Positions 39,462 through 55,110 of a stretch of 64,000 nucleotides of DNA are shown in pieces. This DNA comes from Acestrorhynchus altus (taxonomy: Eukaryota > Chordata > Actinopteri > Characiformes > Acestrorhynchidae): the NCBI GenBank assembly GCA_034509495.1, contig CM067507.1, positions 9,108,820-9,172,819 on the forward strand, given 5' to 3'. The notes under the pieces are model-generated. The model worked only from the letters and a program-made list of their open reading frames with translations. It was not told where the DNA came from and searched no databases. The number at the start of each line of letters is the position of its first letter. Positions within the stretch are counted from its first letter, which is position 1. Made by a program: the position numbers and the translations under genes.

Positions 39462-40808
39462 CAACAACACAGCAGTGGGAGACATTAAGAGAAGTGTTAG
39501 CCAGCATTCAAACAGTCATCTATGGAGAGTTAGCGTGAGCAGTCAGTGCATGCTGACAGTTAGTGGTTATGTAATGTAATCCACTCACTCAGTGCTGAAT
39601 GTTGTTCCCTAGAGGACACAGGCCGGGGCTTGTAAACTACACCACTCAGCCTGCCCTGCTTACCTGGCCTGCTCCCTGCTGCTGCAGCCGTTAACGCTGG
39701 GGCCCTTTAGGAGAGCATGCTGCACAAGACCAGTCAGACTGGCCAGCTGTTCCTCCATAGCCTTCATTCTCTCTCTGCACAGAGACACCAAACACATGCT
39801 CACTAATCTGACTGTGTGTGTTTGTGCGCGCATTAGGGCCGGACCATTGTGAAGATTTTTATACTAATTCTAAGGTAACCATACCACTGGCCAGATAGTA
39901 TGGGTAATTTCAACAAACTTGCCTAGAAAATGTCTTATAATCAAGAATTTCCATTAAAACAAATTTAAGCAAATATATTCCTGTTTGTTATTATTTCATA
40001 GTAATAGAGTCTAAATGGCACAAACTAAAATACCTTTGTATTTTCTAAACATATTTTAACAAATAGACATTTTTTCATTTATTGTTTTATTTCAGAGCTT
40101 GAAAATACATTTTAGAACCTTTATAGTGTAAGTTTTCATTTTGATGTGGAACCAGCTGTATGTTCTGCAATAGTCAGAAGGTAGTGGCAGACGTGAATAA
40201 GTATTATTATCAAACTGATACAGTGGTCAGTCCCTAGTGTGCATGTGTGTGTGTGTGTGTGAGTGTGTGTGTGTATGTTCATGCATGCCACAATGTTTGA
40301 ATATGTTTGTAAGCAAGAAAGTATTTCCCAAGTGGAGTGTCGTGGGAATTTTGGAGGAGGATGGTGGCCAGCATGCTAGTGCCGCACTAATGATTTTTGT
40401 CCGAGAGCCGTAGCCAGGACACTAACACTGCAGTAGCAATGTGGGATGAGGCCCTTGCCATCATACTAATGCCATGCTAGAGACTTTGAATGAAGGCTCT
40501 ATCCTTCCCTTTCTGTTACAGTGAAGGCTATAAACATCAAAACCGGCTGTCAGCCAATATTTCACAGATTACTGTGTGAAATCTATTTTAGCTGGTTTTA
40601 CAAACACAAATGATCCTAAGCTTGTTTCACCCCGTTGAGCATCTCAGCAGACTACAGTTAATGCCCTGCTCTACCAAAGCCTTCTTTGGCAGTTAGGCTG
40701 CCAGCTTTGAGCATCTCAGTTGGTCCTAACCATTATGTCTTATTCTGAGCCAGTATGAAAAAAAAATTGAAAACAATGTAAAACATACTTTTTTGTAGTC
40801 ACTGGGAT

Positions 40809-40879
<71 letters not shown>

Positions 40880-43800
40880 TAATAATAATGTAACAATCAG
40901 TTAGATTGAAACTGCTGCTTGTAAACTCTTAAAACTACTATATATGCCATGAAATAAACAATTTCTGTTCCTTTCAACTTCTTTCAACTTTTAAACATCA
41001 CAATTTCAAATGATTTTCCAAACAAATAATCATAGAAACATTCTTTACAGAATCAGAAGTAGTTCTTCTATGACAGAGCAAAAAGTACCCTTTTTTGGCA
41101 CCTCTATTTTTAAAACTATAGCTCCACCTTCCTGGTGAACAGTTAGAAATTATAGCAGTTTGTGTTGCTGTCATCTAGGCCTTCCCTTCTGGTTGGTTTC
41201 TTACCAGACAGCTGCTTTGTGCTTCATCATTTTTGGGTGGTGACCCTACTTCAGCAGTTACTCTGCTGTGTGTAAGAAGCGTGTCAGTGTCACTGCAATG
41301 TTAAACAGTCCATCACACTAATAAAATCAACAGTAGCCCCATTGGAACAAATGCTGATTATGGCAGTGAATGGCTAACAAATAATTCATGACAACAGATG
41401 GACTTCTTTGTGTCACTGCACACCAACTAGTGCATTTCAAAAAATTAGAATATTGTGAAAAAGTTTATTTATTTATAATTGAATTTAAAAAGTTAAACCG
41501 TCATATTCCTTATTTCAAACTTTCTTCTAATTTTGATACTGTCTGATTAATCATTTAGTCAAACCTGTAATTGAATATTCTTATTATTCTTATTTCTATA
41601 CCCCATACAAATCAACAGATGCTCATTACATTTATGGCATTTAGCAGACGCTCTTATCTAGAGCGACTTACACGGTTAGTCACATTACAGAGGGCCACAG
41701 TAGTGTTAGGAGTTTTGCCCAATGACTATTATTGGTGTGGCACAGCATAGTTGCCCAGACTGGGAATTGAACCCCAGTCCGGTGTGGTGGCTCATTGGTT
41801 GTGATATCTGTTGCGCCACACCATCCACTTAGAAGGAAACAATCATTCAGAGTGATTCTAGAGAAAATTCTCTCAATATTGAAGACAGGAACCAGGGGCA
41901 GGATTCACAAACGTCACGTAATGTCACAAATGTCCAGTGTAGTTCCCACGTGTCGTTTCCATCCAATCCTGTGTCCGATTGGTAACCCTGCCCCTTTGTA
42001 ATCATGTCTCAGCCGTGTTTAATGTTCTCATGTGTGTATATATACTCCCTCGTGTCAGTCTGGTGTTGTGAGTCTACTGCTGTGATATCTGGTATGTATT
42101 TGGTATGTTATCTAGTGTGTTATCTGTTTGTCTAGTTTCACGTATTCCAGTTGTCAGTCATTAAAATACCGCGTGCAAGTACTTCCGCTTCCATCCTACG
42201 TTTGTTCAGCACCCCGTTTCCTGACAACAAAAGCTTTCTTAAGAAACAACTCAAGAAGGGTCTTAGGATGACCAAAAAGTCTTCTTAACAATACTTTTAA
42301 ATGCACTTCAGCTAAAAATCTTAAGAAATTCTAAGACAATCTCTTGAGAAAATCTTTCTTCTTACATTTAGGCAAAAGACCTCATAGACCCACTGTGCTG
42401 CATACAGGGGAATTCGTCCTCCTCATTCACTTGTCCACAGAGTGATACACACACATACACACTAGTGAATTCACACACTAGAGGGCAGTGAGCACATGCC
42501 CAGAGCAATGTATAGTCTTTTATGATAAATTTCACATTTATCATAAATAATACAAATGAATGTTTTTGATTTTACATTATTCACTTTATCTTTACCGCCG
42601 ACAGCAAAATAATAAAAAAACAAGCATCAAACTAAGTATTCAAACATATTCTGTAGTGGAAAAACAACAGCTGTCAGTCTAGAGTGTGTACTACTACTAC
42701 TATTATCACACACACCCACACACACAATTATCCATCCATCCATCCATCCATTTTCTGTACCGCTTATTCCTGAATAGGGTCACGGAGGAGCCGGTGCCCA
42801 GCCGGCATCTCTGAGCGCAAGGGCAGGAAACAACCCTAAACAGGGCGCTAGTCCATCGTAGGGCTCACACACACTCGCACTCACACATTCACACACTCAC
42901 ACACTAAGGGCAACTTTAGAGTCACCAATTCACCTAACGCACCTGTCTTTGGACTGTGGGGGAAACCGGAGTAACCATAGGAAACCCACGCGAACACGGG
43001 GAGAACATGCCTACTCCACACAGAAATTTCCCAGGTCGCACCACCTGGGATCAAAACCACGTCCTTCTTGCTGTGAGGCTACAGCACTATCAACTGCACC
43101 ACCGTGCCGCCCACACACAATTATGAATATAATAATTAAATAATATATCAGATCAGAATGGTAACATAAGAGACTCAGATGAGTTCAAGGGCAAAATAAC
43201 TTGATTCCTTATCATTCATAGTGGAGAGCTTTATGCAGGGCAAGGCTAGTTAAAAACAAATTCGAAAGAAAACTAGTCATTGTGGCACTGTAAACAAATT
43301 TGAGCCAGTTAGGTTCTCTACAGTGAACCACATGAAACTATTTTGAATTACTTTGTTTACCTCATTCTACACTCATATGTATAGAAAATGTGAAAAACTG
43401 ATCATTTACCCTTTAACCACATTTCCAGTCACTGCTGTGTGAATTTCCAAAACAGCTTGAAATGTTACAAGGTTTGCAAAAAAGACACAATGCAATATAA
43501 AACTACATACGCTTCTCAGATGCAGTTAGAAGTGTTTGTACTTCATGATGCAGATGCAGTGAGAAAACATGAGAGTTATACAATGGATTCAGGGTTAGTA
43601 TGTATAAGTGAGTGTGTTACAGATGTGTGTGTTTCGGATGCATGGTTAGTGATGCCCATTCCATCATTCCCTATATTCTACTCAACAGCAGACTTACCGT
43701 GTCTGAGGGTCAGCAGATGGGACCAAGGGACAATGAGCCTGTAGGTCAGGGGTCACAGGGGATGCCATGGCTCCTCTGCCCTTCACCACCATATCCATGG

Positions 43801-45813
43801 TAACAGGTGCTTCCTTCCTGAAGGATTGTCGGACAGGTGAGGACCTTTCCAGGGCAGCAGCAGCTGGTGACTGACCCGTATGTATGTCCATCACTCTCAT
43901 CTCGCCCATCCTGTGTGGTGAAGGGGGTGGAGTCTTGGAGCCTAGCGTGGGCAGCTGGCTGTCTGCATATTTCCTGCTCTTCTGTCGGAACAGTGAATGG
44001 TGCTCTGCCAGGTCCATGGGCGTCCCTGGGGGGCCGTAGGGGCGAACAGGACCACGGTGATAGGCATGCTCCACCATGTCTGAGTGTTGCAACATATATG
44101 GGTCAGCATAAAGGCTTTCACTGCGTGCAGGCAGTGACATGCTCTTGGCAGCCACATCTTCATCAGGTTTGACATCACGCCGCTCCAGGATGGCGCTGGG
44201 GCAGGGTGAGGCAGAACGTGCAGATGCGGCCAGGTTGTGTCCCGTCCTCTCTCGAGGCATGGTGGTTGCTCCACCAGAGACACGAGGTCCAAAAGGAATT
44301 CTCGAAGGTGATGGAGGCATGGAGTGAGGGGTAGGGGGAGACATGGGACCTTGCATGGCATGGGGTGGAGGAGGACCCAAAGAGTGCTGCCGCATTAGGG
44401 TTGGGGCCGTGTATGCCACCTCTCTGTGCATCTGGGGGAGGAAAGAGAATGAGATAAAGTGTTTAAAAAGTAAGGAAAAGATAAAGGTTGTGTCCTATAT
44501 TGGACAGAACACAGCTTTCTTACATGCTTAAAAAGAGCACTTCAACAAAGTGAGGTCAACTCAGCTAAAACATATTTACAAAAAAAGTCATGTCAAAGTG
44601 GGTATGAGTGGTAAAAGTATGTGAACATTTCCATTCCATATCTTGTGTAGCCCTCTTGTGCAGTAATAACCGCAACTAGAATTCTCTATATTTCTGCATA
44701 AATTACACCTTCATTCCAATTGTAGCATGTGAACCTTTAGGATTAACAGATAATTTGAAGGTGAAATTAGAGTCAGCTGTTTTCAATCAATGGGATGATA
44801 ATTGGGTGTGAGTGGGAATCCTGATTTATTTAAATCAAAGGAAGAAGTGATGCTCATCAGGCTGGCAAAGTTAAAAAATAAAATCTTTAAACAGTCGTTC
44901 ACCCACTTTGTGCTCCACCAACAAAGTTCACACCAAGATTAAGGTGTGTAATAGCCTGAAAGTCACAAAGGAAACTAAGGTACCTTCTAAGGAACTAATG
45001 TCCTTTCTCACAAATATGAAAACAGAAAAAAATGAGATTGAGAATCCATTGAGATTGCAGGAGGTGGACAAAAAAGCAGGGTAATGGGTTTAATTTACAT
45101 AATAAACCAAAACACAAAGTAGATGAAACAGGAAGAACAAATGAACAAACTACAAATACCAAACTGACTAGGGTACACAAAACTACACAAACCAAACAGA
45201 CTAGGAATAAATCAGAACAAACCAACAGACTAGGAAACCACAAGCTTATAAACAAAGGGTCAAATGTGAAAAAGTACAAAGAAACAACAACACAAAAACA
45301 GACAAAGACACACAAACAAAGGGCTACTTATACACAGACTAGACACACCTAGAGCAGATAATAAGAGGGCAGGGCTATAAAGGAGGCACAGTTGGGCACA
45401 CTGATGATGAGGTGGGGCAAAGGAGGAGAAAAGAACATAAGCACATTTTCAGTACAGGGCATAACAAAAAAAAGACAGAATAGAGACAGACGAGAATGGA
45501 AGTCACAAAGTGATGGAAACAGATTAAAGTGTTCAAAAGTGATGTAATCTGCTAGGTTTGCGTATAACACCATCCAATCAATTTCTTTGACCTTAGCTTT
45601 GCAATGAGCCACATTACACATAAGGACATAATGAACAATTTCTGGTCTGTGTTACATATTTGAATACGCACAGATAAAACTATTGAGCTAAAAAATGCCG
45701 CTTCATTTTCAAACATGTTTGCACTGGATAAGTAATTTTCTGTGAGGAAATGTGTAATCTATATTTTGCATGTTGCAGAATACACTGTTGCTTTTGTACT
45801 TGAGAGAGAGTGA

Positions 45814-45884
<71 letters not shown>

Positions 45885-45963
45885 GGAGAAGACAGACAAA
45901 AGGAGGGAGGGCAGAGAAAGAGGGGGGCAAGAGAGAGGGAGGGGGAGAAATACAGAAATTGCT

Positions 45964-46030
<67 letters not shown>

Positions 46031-49000
46031 AAGAAGAGAGACAGAAGGAGGGAGAGGAGAGAGAGGAGGAGGGGGGATACATTTTAGGGGGCTAAAAACC
46101 CTTTTGTGACACACTACACGTCCTAAATTCACAACACCTGCAATCTGACAGAGGCAGCACAAGCCAATGGCCCACACTGACTTGGCCACCCATGCAGTCC
46201 TGAGAGTAAACTAATTACACTAATGCTCTGCAGATGAAGGATTCTGTGAGTCAGAAAGTCGGTGTTTGGTTTAGGGCCTTAGCAATACACCATAGTCTAA
46301 TGATAGAACAGATAGATTATCACTGCTCCATGACACTGCCAAGTTGAGTCTGAACAGCTGTTTAACATAAAACACTATTATGGATAAAAAAGAGAAACAT
46401 GTCAAATCCATCAACATTTATCAAAAAGGATCAACAAGTATGTGGAGAAAATGTAATACAAAGGTCCAAGGCTTCAGCTGTTTGACAGTATTACTGGGAA
46501 TCATTAAAATGTGTATTGTGGTGGTGAAGACTGATTATTTAAATATCAGAAAAAGGGCCAACTTCAGTAGCATGTAGTCCAAATTAGCATTGTAAGCAAT
46601 GGTGATTTATGGGATATAACAATGAGATTCCAAACCATAAAAAACAACCTTAGTACAACATAGCATATAGAGTAGAAACACTTGCATGTTTATTGTCACC
46701 AGTATATGCGGCTCTCAGTGCCATTGTATAATAACTTGTGAAACTGCTTCTTTAAAGGTCCTGCAAAGTCTGTTTGTCAACAGTAGCTTTTTTTTCTAAC
46801 ACAAACTTATCAGAATGCAAATATTACCATGTGTTCATCAATATCACCAAAGTTCATCATTGGCAGTTCCCATTCTAAGTATCCATGTGCCAGTGCCTCT
46901 TTATCATATCATTAATCATTTTTTTTCATATCTTTAATCATTTAACTTGCTAATTTTATTAATTAAAAAAAAAAAAAACAATTTGAGGAAAAGTTGGACA
47001 GAAAAGAGAACCTTGCTGGATGGCAAACAAGGTCATTTTATTTATATGGTTAATTCAGAGTACAATGTGCTACATGTCATGAGCATCATTTTCACTTTTT
47101 GGATCCATTATACAAACATACATACTTAGTTGTATGGATACGGTCAAACCTATTTTCTGTTTATCTGTTGGTGGGTTACGGGCTTTTGAGTGGAGCTGGA
47201 TTATGGGTTCCTGAGTGAATTATGGGAACTGAGTTGTTTTACACTGAAACAGGCTGTTATATCCTGTCTGTTTCCCTGTACAGACAGTAATTGCTGTCAT
47301 CTTGTTTTATTTAACCTAGCTCTTACTGTGATTTCTGGAGCTTAAGGCCATAAATCTCTATCGATCATCAGTTATTGAGGTTTGACCAATATTTGGCTGG
47401 GGTCACTACAGTAAGAGCTTGTCCCTCATCAATCCTGACACCTGCTGCAGACAAGGCTAGTGTTAGTGATGAAAGGTTTTCATGGTGGCACTTCATCTTG
47501 CATTGCTGACTTCTCATCATCCCACAGATCACCTGTGTCTTCAACAGTGAGGATCTGGAATCGGATCTGATGAGATGATCAAATTATGTCAGGGCTGTTG
47601 AAAATTGCAATCAACAAAACCATATTATCTGCAAGGTGAGAGCTAAGCAGTAAAGGCTGAAGTCACAGAGACTACTTGCACAGCTATTTTTGTGACCAGT
47701 ATGTACAGATGTTGTGCACATATTGGTGAAGGACATATATCTATAAATCAACTATTCTTTGACTTTAGGAAACAGACACATATAAAATCCTAACTTACAA
47801 TTAATGGAACCTTAATATGTTCTCCACACTTTCAAGAGAAACAAGGCCAATGTTTTCAGCACTCAAACAATCACAGACATCACAGACGTCCCCTTTTAAA
47901 CAGATATGCATGCTCTGTAAAGACCACAAGCATCAGCTTCACGACTGCTCTGCAGCCATAGGCAAGACTCTAGAAGAGCATTGGAAATTTGTCCAGGAAA
48001 AGAAACTCCTGGGTGTTCAAAACCTGGGCACAGTGCAAGGGAATGCCACCATCATCTCCTATGCAGCACCTGTAAAGGTAAAGGTAAAGTCTGTATTGGT
48101 CTCCCTATTAGTTGAGTAATACCAGTGAGGTAGTGAAAGCTGTGGCTAGAGAAGAGCAGTCTATCAGCACTTCAGTGATTGTGCCTGTATGGGACTCGTC
48201 CAAAAACAATCCCAGTTCTGGAAAACTTGTCTATCCTCAACTTGACACACAGAGTGATGCTACATCATCAACCAAGAGGTGACTGATGGTCTACAAGCAG
48301 ACACTCATCCAGTGAGGCTGAAATAAAACCACCATGATTGGTAAGGGCACAGTTCTAAAGTGTGAACGGGGGTCAGGGCTTATACAGGGGTTATAGCTCT
48401 GCTGTTCATATTGACCTGCACCAAAAACTGCACACCAGTAAATCAGTCCCATATTCCTACCAGTAACACAGCAAAGCACATCATTTTATTGACATGCTTA
48501 ATTCAGAGTACAATGTGCTACATGTCATAAGCTCATTTTCTATTTTTGTGTCCATTTGATATATTTACTGGCAAGAGTATTTTCTGTTTAGCTGTTGGTG
48601 GGTTACGGGCATTTGAGTGGAGCTGGATTATGAGTTTCTGATTTAGGAGAATGTGAACCGTGATAGTAAACTGAGCTGTTTAACAATGAAACAATCCTGT
48701 ATTGTTTCTCTGTACAGACAGTAATTGTGAACTCTTTTTGTTTTGTTAAACCTATCTCTTGCAGTGAATTCTGGACCCAAAGGCAATAAATCTCCATAAA
48801 TCATCATTTATCGAGTTCTGATCATTATTCATCTGGAGTCACTACATAAAATGAAGTGATGGCCTTTAAAATGTCTATGATAACAGTGTCTTGTTACATA
48901 TTGTATTATACTGCATTATACAAAAAGCTGCTAAAAACTGCTCTTTGAGTGTAAGAAATTGATATTTGATTACTAACAAGATTTGAGAATTCACACTCAA

Positions 49001-52000
49001 AAACTGAAACTAAAACTATTCTCATTGTTTACCTTAAACTGCACAACTGGTTAATTTTTATTTTTTATAAAAAATGACATTTCTCAGTAGGACCAGTTAC
49101 CAAAACTCGTTTATCCAACTGGAAATGAAGATGGAGATTTGGGCTCATGGCAGTGGGAAATTCTGCCTAAGGACAGAATTTCTGAGACATGACTGAAGAT
49201 CCTTCCTGTGAGCTCAGCAATGAGGATCAACAGGAATAACTGTGCTGCCAGTGGAGCACAATCTCCGAATACAGTAGGCTGAAACCGGCCTGGAGTGAAA
49301 CCTGGTGTGTCTATGCTCTGGTATTTAAAGTGAAACATTGGTTTATTTTTCTTTGCTCTCTGTTTACTTCAATGACAAGTTTATAACTGACAGCTCTGTG
49401 TTGCTGGTTGCTTGCCAACAATTACACGAGTGCATTTACATTTCTTAATGTTTTGATGTAAATATGATGTTTGAGGAAATAATGAGATTTTGTTGATATA
49501 TTTCCCTAAAAACAGCTTAAAATTATGTCCAAATTTATTGAAGATTCTTATAATCAACCCCTTTTTTGTGCGGATGTTTTATAAACAGTCTGCAAACTGG
49601 GCCTGCATAACAAATATTGTAGAGAGTGTTGACTGCATCACATTTTGAAAAATGCAATGACACTTGAGGCTGCTTTCAGCTTGCCACTGCTTTGACTGTG
49701 TGTAATATTGTACTGAAAATTGTCACTGGTTGATTTGACGTGAAATAGTGCACGGTAGTACAACTGTAATTGAGTTAGTGTCCTTAAAGGCACTCGTTTC
49801 AGTACCCAACCCTAACTTACGCTATGAGTAGACCTCAAGGAAAAATAAGAAACACAAGAAAAATTTAGCACATGACCACTATAAAACAAATACCTGCTGA
49901 TAAGGCATTTTTAGCCCTTTAATGTCCTCAACCAAAAAAACAATGGGACAAATAAACACATTTGTATTTTTTATTAGTTTGGGACAATAATAAAATTATT
50001 TTTTAAAGACCCCACCGTGACAATCGACCGAAAGATAAAGTGATTTTTATTTGCCTAACCTAATAAGGCACAATCAGGTTGAATTCAATTCAACAACTTC
50101 AGTAAGTTATAGAGACTCTATAACCGCATGCACTGCCAAATGGTTGAGCAAAATCTTAAACATTTGGTTTGATAAACTTAAGAAGATCAAACTTTATAAA
50201 GGTGTAAATAACTTTATCATCACATACACTTTATGTATCACATACATTTCCACAACGTTTCTGTTCCAATAATGGAACCTTAACATTATGTTGAGTTTTT
50301 TAGGGAACCAAATAAACCTTAATTTTGCAGCAAACATCTGATTCTAAAACTAAAGATACTCCAAAGGTCAGTCTTACTACTGACCAATGCAGATCAGTCT
50401 CTAGATTTCCTGCAACAATAAAGGCTTCAAGAAATTTATTTAAAACATCATAAAAATCAAAAGCTCTTATATAAACTAAAGTCTAGAATTTTGTCATTGT
50501 AGTAATAGGGGACACTCAGCTGTTCTCTGGTATCCAACCACAAGGTTGCACATTTCCAGCAATCCATGCCAGAAGTCATGAAGTACCATGCAGAAAGAGA
50601 CAGACAAACAAAACAAAATTCTTTTTGACCCAAGGCTTGTTTGCATTGACTGAAAGAGCTTCACTGTGTTCTCCTGAAAGGTCAGGCTGCCGACTGCTCA
50701 TTGTTCCCACTCTCTTTTCTTTTATCTTCTCACAATCGGGGCATTATCCGTGGCTGAGTCAGACATTGCGCCACACCCAGCCCAGGTGAGAGCCAAGGCT
50801 TCAGTCAGTTAAGTTCAAAAACACTGTTGGCTTTCAGGTCAATTCAAGCTAAAGAAACATCTCTGCCTTCACAACATTGACTACCAGGCCGTTTGAAGTC
50901 TACATTGTTTTGCCACACTATTGACAACCGAAGTGTGGGCTGTTCTGTAGATGTGCTGTACCCGTATTTGAAAATCCAGGTTGAATAGAATGTGTCCTGC
51001 ACCTAGTAAGATTCCAAACATAGTGGGTTTTTTTCCCCCATTGTACATGTCTTTAAGGAGACTAAATATGAACACTGCTACATTCTTGCACTGCTACAAG
51101 CATGCTAACACTCCAGCTCATTAAACCGATGACACATGCCTTCTCCACACTATTATTAAACATAAGTAACTCAAGCTGAGGTCTAAACAATGTGGGGCAA
51201 TATTTTTCCACCCAATCTTTACTTCTGAATTACAAGAAGTTTATAAACGAAACTAACAGGAAAACACTGTTTTACGAGCAGGAAACCTTTACCTTACTTT
51301 TGTTTTAAATCAGCATTGAACAGCTCAGTCAGATCCTCAAAGCGTAGGCTGCACATTATCGAAGATGAAATCATAGCACTTCATGGCACTAAAACTACTT
51401 CACATTAGAATCGGAAAGAAAAAAGCATCAGACATCAGTACACACATCAAGCGTTTCAGTGTAACTGGGTGCTGACTTCTTCGCAGCAGTCGGTTGGGGA
51501 AGCTGCATCAAAGGTGGAGACGTTCATCTGATCAAGAAGGCTGGCTCTGTCGGTCACTGGAGAGGTGGTGGTGGAAAGGTGAACTCTCAACAATCTGATT
51601 GCTGTCCTGGACAACACATCTCACCTCCTCCATGACTTACTGGTCAGACAGCAGAGCACTTTCATCAACAGAGTCAATCAGCTCAGCTGTAGCAAAGAGC
51701 GGTACAGTAGGTTGCTTGTACCAACAACGATCGCAACTCCTATTCACTGTGTCGTGACATTATGGCACAATGAGCCACGAACAAAACAGGCTCACTGAAT
51801 ATGGCTGGACATTATTACACCTACAATCCAACATTGCATTGACACTTTATGTACACGTAGATAATTGACAGACTCACTGAATGCCTGGACATTACTGCTC
51901 TTCTATTCATGTCTCTTTACACAGATAATATTCAGATCTTCTATTCATAGGTTTTGCTAAGACACTTTACCTACATGTACACAACAGACAGGCTTACTGA

Positions 52001-53254
52001 GCCTTCATTGTACTGTATTGTTACTATTTTTCCCTGCATAATGTTTATGCAATTATATATTACATACTTAATACTCATAACAACACATTATTTCTTCTGT
52101 AGCTCAGTAGTTTATTTATTTTTTAAATATATCTCTTATTCTGTTCTTAATAAGGATTGAGTTCTGCGATCTTTCTGCCCTTTGTTGTTTATTGTGCTAC
52201 TATAAAAAGTGAATTTCCCTTTAGGAAAGTTCTACAAGCTAAACAATGTTACACTAAAACTCAATGTGCTGATAAAAGTGAAATACTGCTACTGCATGAC
52301 AGATGTGGTGATCTAGTGTTGATCTAATTATGCTCTTTTTTATTATCTGTGGTTGAAAGACTGATTGACGTGAGCTCCTGAGCTGAGCACTGAATGAACT
52401 TAAATTACCACACTTCTGCCGACCACGGTAGTTCTATCTAGTTTTACACTGGAACTCACACTACTGTACAGTGGTTAGTACATAATGGCACTGCATACAA
52501 AAAGGTTCACTTTTGTTTTTCACTGATTATGGTAGCAATGTTACTGCTAATTGTTACTTTATCTCCAAGCGGAGCACACCTCCACACAGACATCACACCT
52601 CACTTCACTCTCAGACATGGCAGCCCTTTTTGCTGTGACTGCATGTAACACTGTGTTCTCACTTGTTTTTAATGTTCACGGTTGGCAGGTTAGTTAATGT
52701 TCACTAACTGCACCAAAACGGAGGCTTCTGGTCCAGCCTCATTCAAGTTACATTTGCAAAGAGATGTGAACTATGAATGTGTAGTGTAATGAAAGCAAGC
52801 TTAGATACATTTTTCATAAAACATTGAAGCTGAGGAGATTTTAGATAATGACCTGAAACAATGGGTGTGTCTTCTTACACAGAAACAGAGGGGAAAAAGA
52901 CAAACGAGACACAGCAGTAAAGATAAAGATAAGCACACACCCGTACTTAAGTACCGTATGTAATAAAACAGTTGCCAATAAAACCTACACATGGTTGAAG
53001 ACACTGTACACTTCTGACAGCACTTGCTGTTCAAGTGATGTTCATCCACTGAGTTTAGAACAGTATATGGATGAATGATGTATACACTAAACGGACACTG
53101 GAGTCCTCCTCCTAGAACCCTTTAAAACAACCTGTAATGGACGCTTAAATATAAGAACCCGACAGTCCAAACAAACTCACCAATTAAAAAAAGCTGAGAA
53201 AGAGTAGGACCATGTGTATGGAAGTCTCTGAATCAAAGTTTATATGTCCTATAT

Positions 53255-53289
<35 letters not shown>

Positions 53290-54040
53290 GCCACGCAGAC
53301 TAATTAACACCTATGAGGTGGAAAAGAGTAAGTGTCACACACAACACACACAAACACACACACCAGTCTAGCGCTGTTTTTCTAATGAGACAATAACAGT
53401 CAGCTGTGTAAGGAGGGAAGGTGTGTTTTATATGCCACAGTTGAGAAATACTCTGGTTCTAACTTTAATTCTAATAGCTTTTCATTTCTGTATAAAATAT
53501 CATAATAAAATGAATGACTCTATGTGGCTTTGTGTGCCTGATGGGACAACCTGTATGCTGCAATGTTAAATACTGGTCTTAGAGAAACGAATAGCCATCC
53601 CTTTGAAGACCATTGCTGACTTTTAATTCCATAAAGAACCATTTATGTAATAGATATTGTGTGAGCATGAAGAACATTTTAAAGGTTTAAAGAACCTTTA
53701 CCTGATGAAAAGTTTCATGGAACCATATGTGCAGGGCAGACCAACAGGAAGACTACTGAGGGACCACCTCACAAATTACAGGACTTAAATGATCTGCTGG
53801 CAAGAGCTTTGTGCCAGATACCACAGGGCAATTGGAGAAGTCTTGTAGAGTGAGCTACTGTGGTCATAATAGGTTGACCCATGTACAGTATATTTGCAAG
53901 CATCAGTACGTAATAAGTTGTTACTAAATTTAACCCTTTGTACTGACACTACAGATTACATAAGCTTTTACTCTGGTTCTCCTATAAAGTATATATATTT
54001 CTGCCAACAAAATGTATAAAAAAAAACACGTGCATGCTCA

Positions 54041-54101
<61 letters not shown>

Positions 54102-55070
54102 ATTTTTAGATAAATCCAACAGTGACCTCCTGTCTCCATGTAACATTATCTTCAGTCCAAATGGCCAGCATATGTGCAGCGCAAAGGTACTGTGTACACT
54201 GGGTTAGAGTGTATTAAAATGATGGAACCTATAAAAATTGCGGACATTATCATTCACAATTATTCACAATCAACTCAATATGACCTTTCGGTCTTAAAAG
54301 TCTATCCATTCTCTTCATACACCAATGTCCATTTCTGAACATCATATGGAACATGTTAATACTGAATGTTTCCTCTTTGAAGCATGGCTTGAGTGTGGAT
54401 CCTGTGACAAAAGGATTACTCATGGCCCCCCTGTGTAACATATCCAGCGATGCCATTGCCTGATGAAAGGAGGACTGGTGGTCATTGTCTGTTCTGAGTT
54501 TGATGAAGGACCTGACCTGTAAATTGGCTGACACAAATACCTACACATTCAAAACAGGACTACCATCTACCATATACAGGACTCTAGCTGAAAGATTGTG
54601 TATGCAAATGAAAGTCAGACGGCCTACAATTGTTAATGGGACCTGTGTATGAGTGTGTGTATATTCACTGTATCTGGCATGATACAGTCTCAAGAGACTT
54701 AGAGTGTCTGTAAATGTTTTATTTCCACAGAGCATATACATACATTTCAGATATTTTGCTTTCATAAAGGTTGTTTATTCAGATGATTACAAATTCAGCA
54801 CTACAGAGCATATTTAGTTTCTATTTGTTGTCTGTCACCAGTTGCTGAAATGGCCTCTGAACAAGGTATTTGTAGCTTAAGAGTCTCAGATTATTTTTTT
54901 TAAATAAATTAAACAGTAAAATTTTATATCCATTATATTTAAAATGATAGTATATTTTAAGCTTTTTGTTTTAAAGTTGATACTATGATTAGTAAATTAT
55001 TAAAATATTAATTAAAATGGTAAATTTTAAGATTCCAAATTTCTGCTTTTCATTAACTCAAAGCTATACT

Positions 55071-55110
<40 letters not shown>

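Noticed and set aside
41763..41818. A genuine tRNA gene
   Set aside because: A and B boxes are present, but there is no cloverleaf stem pairing or anticodon arm that I can fold, and the sequence continues into a LINE-type tail; it is a SINE.
45759..46189. Ser/Leu-rich and Arg/Glu-rich frames on both strands
   Set aside because: Produced by the (GA)n arrays.
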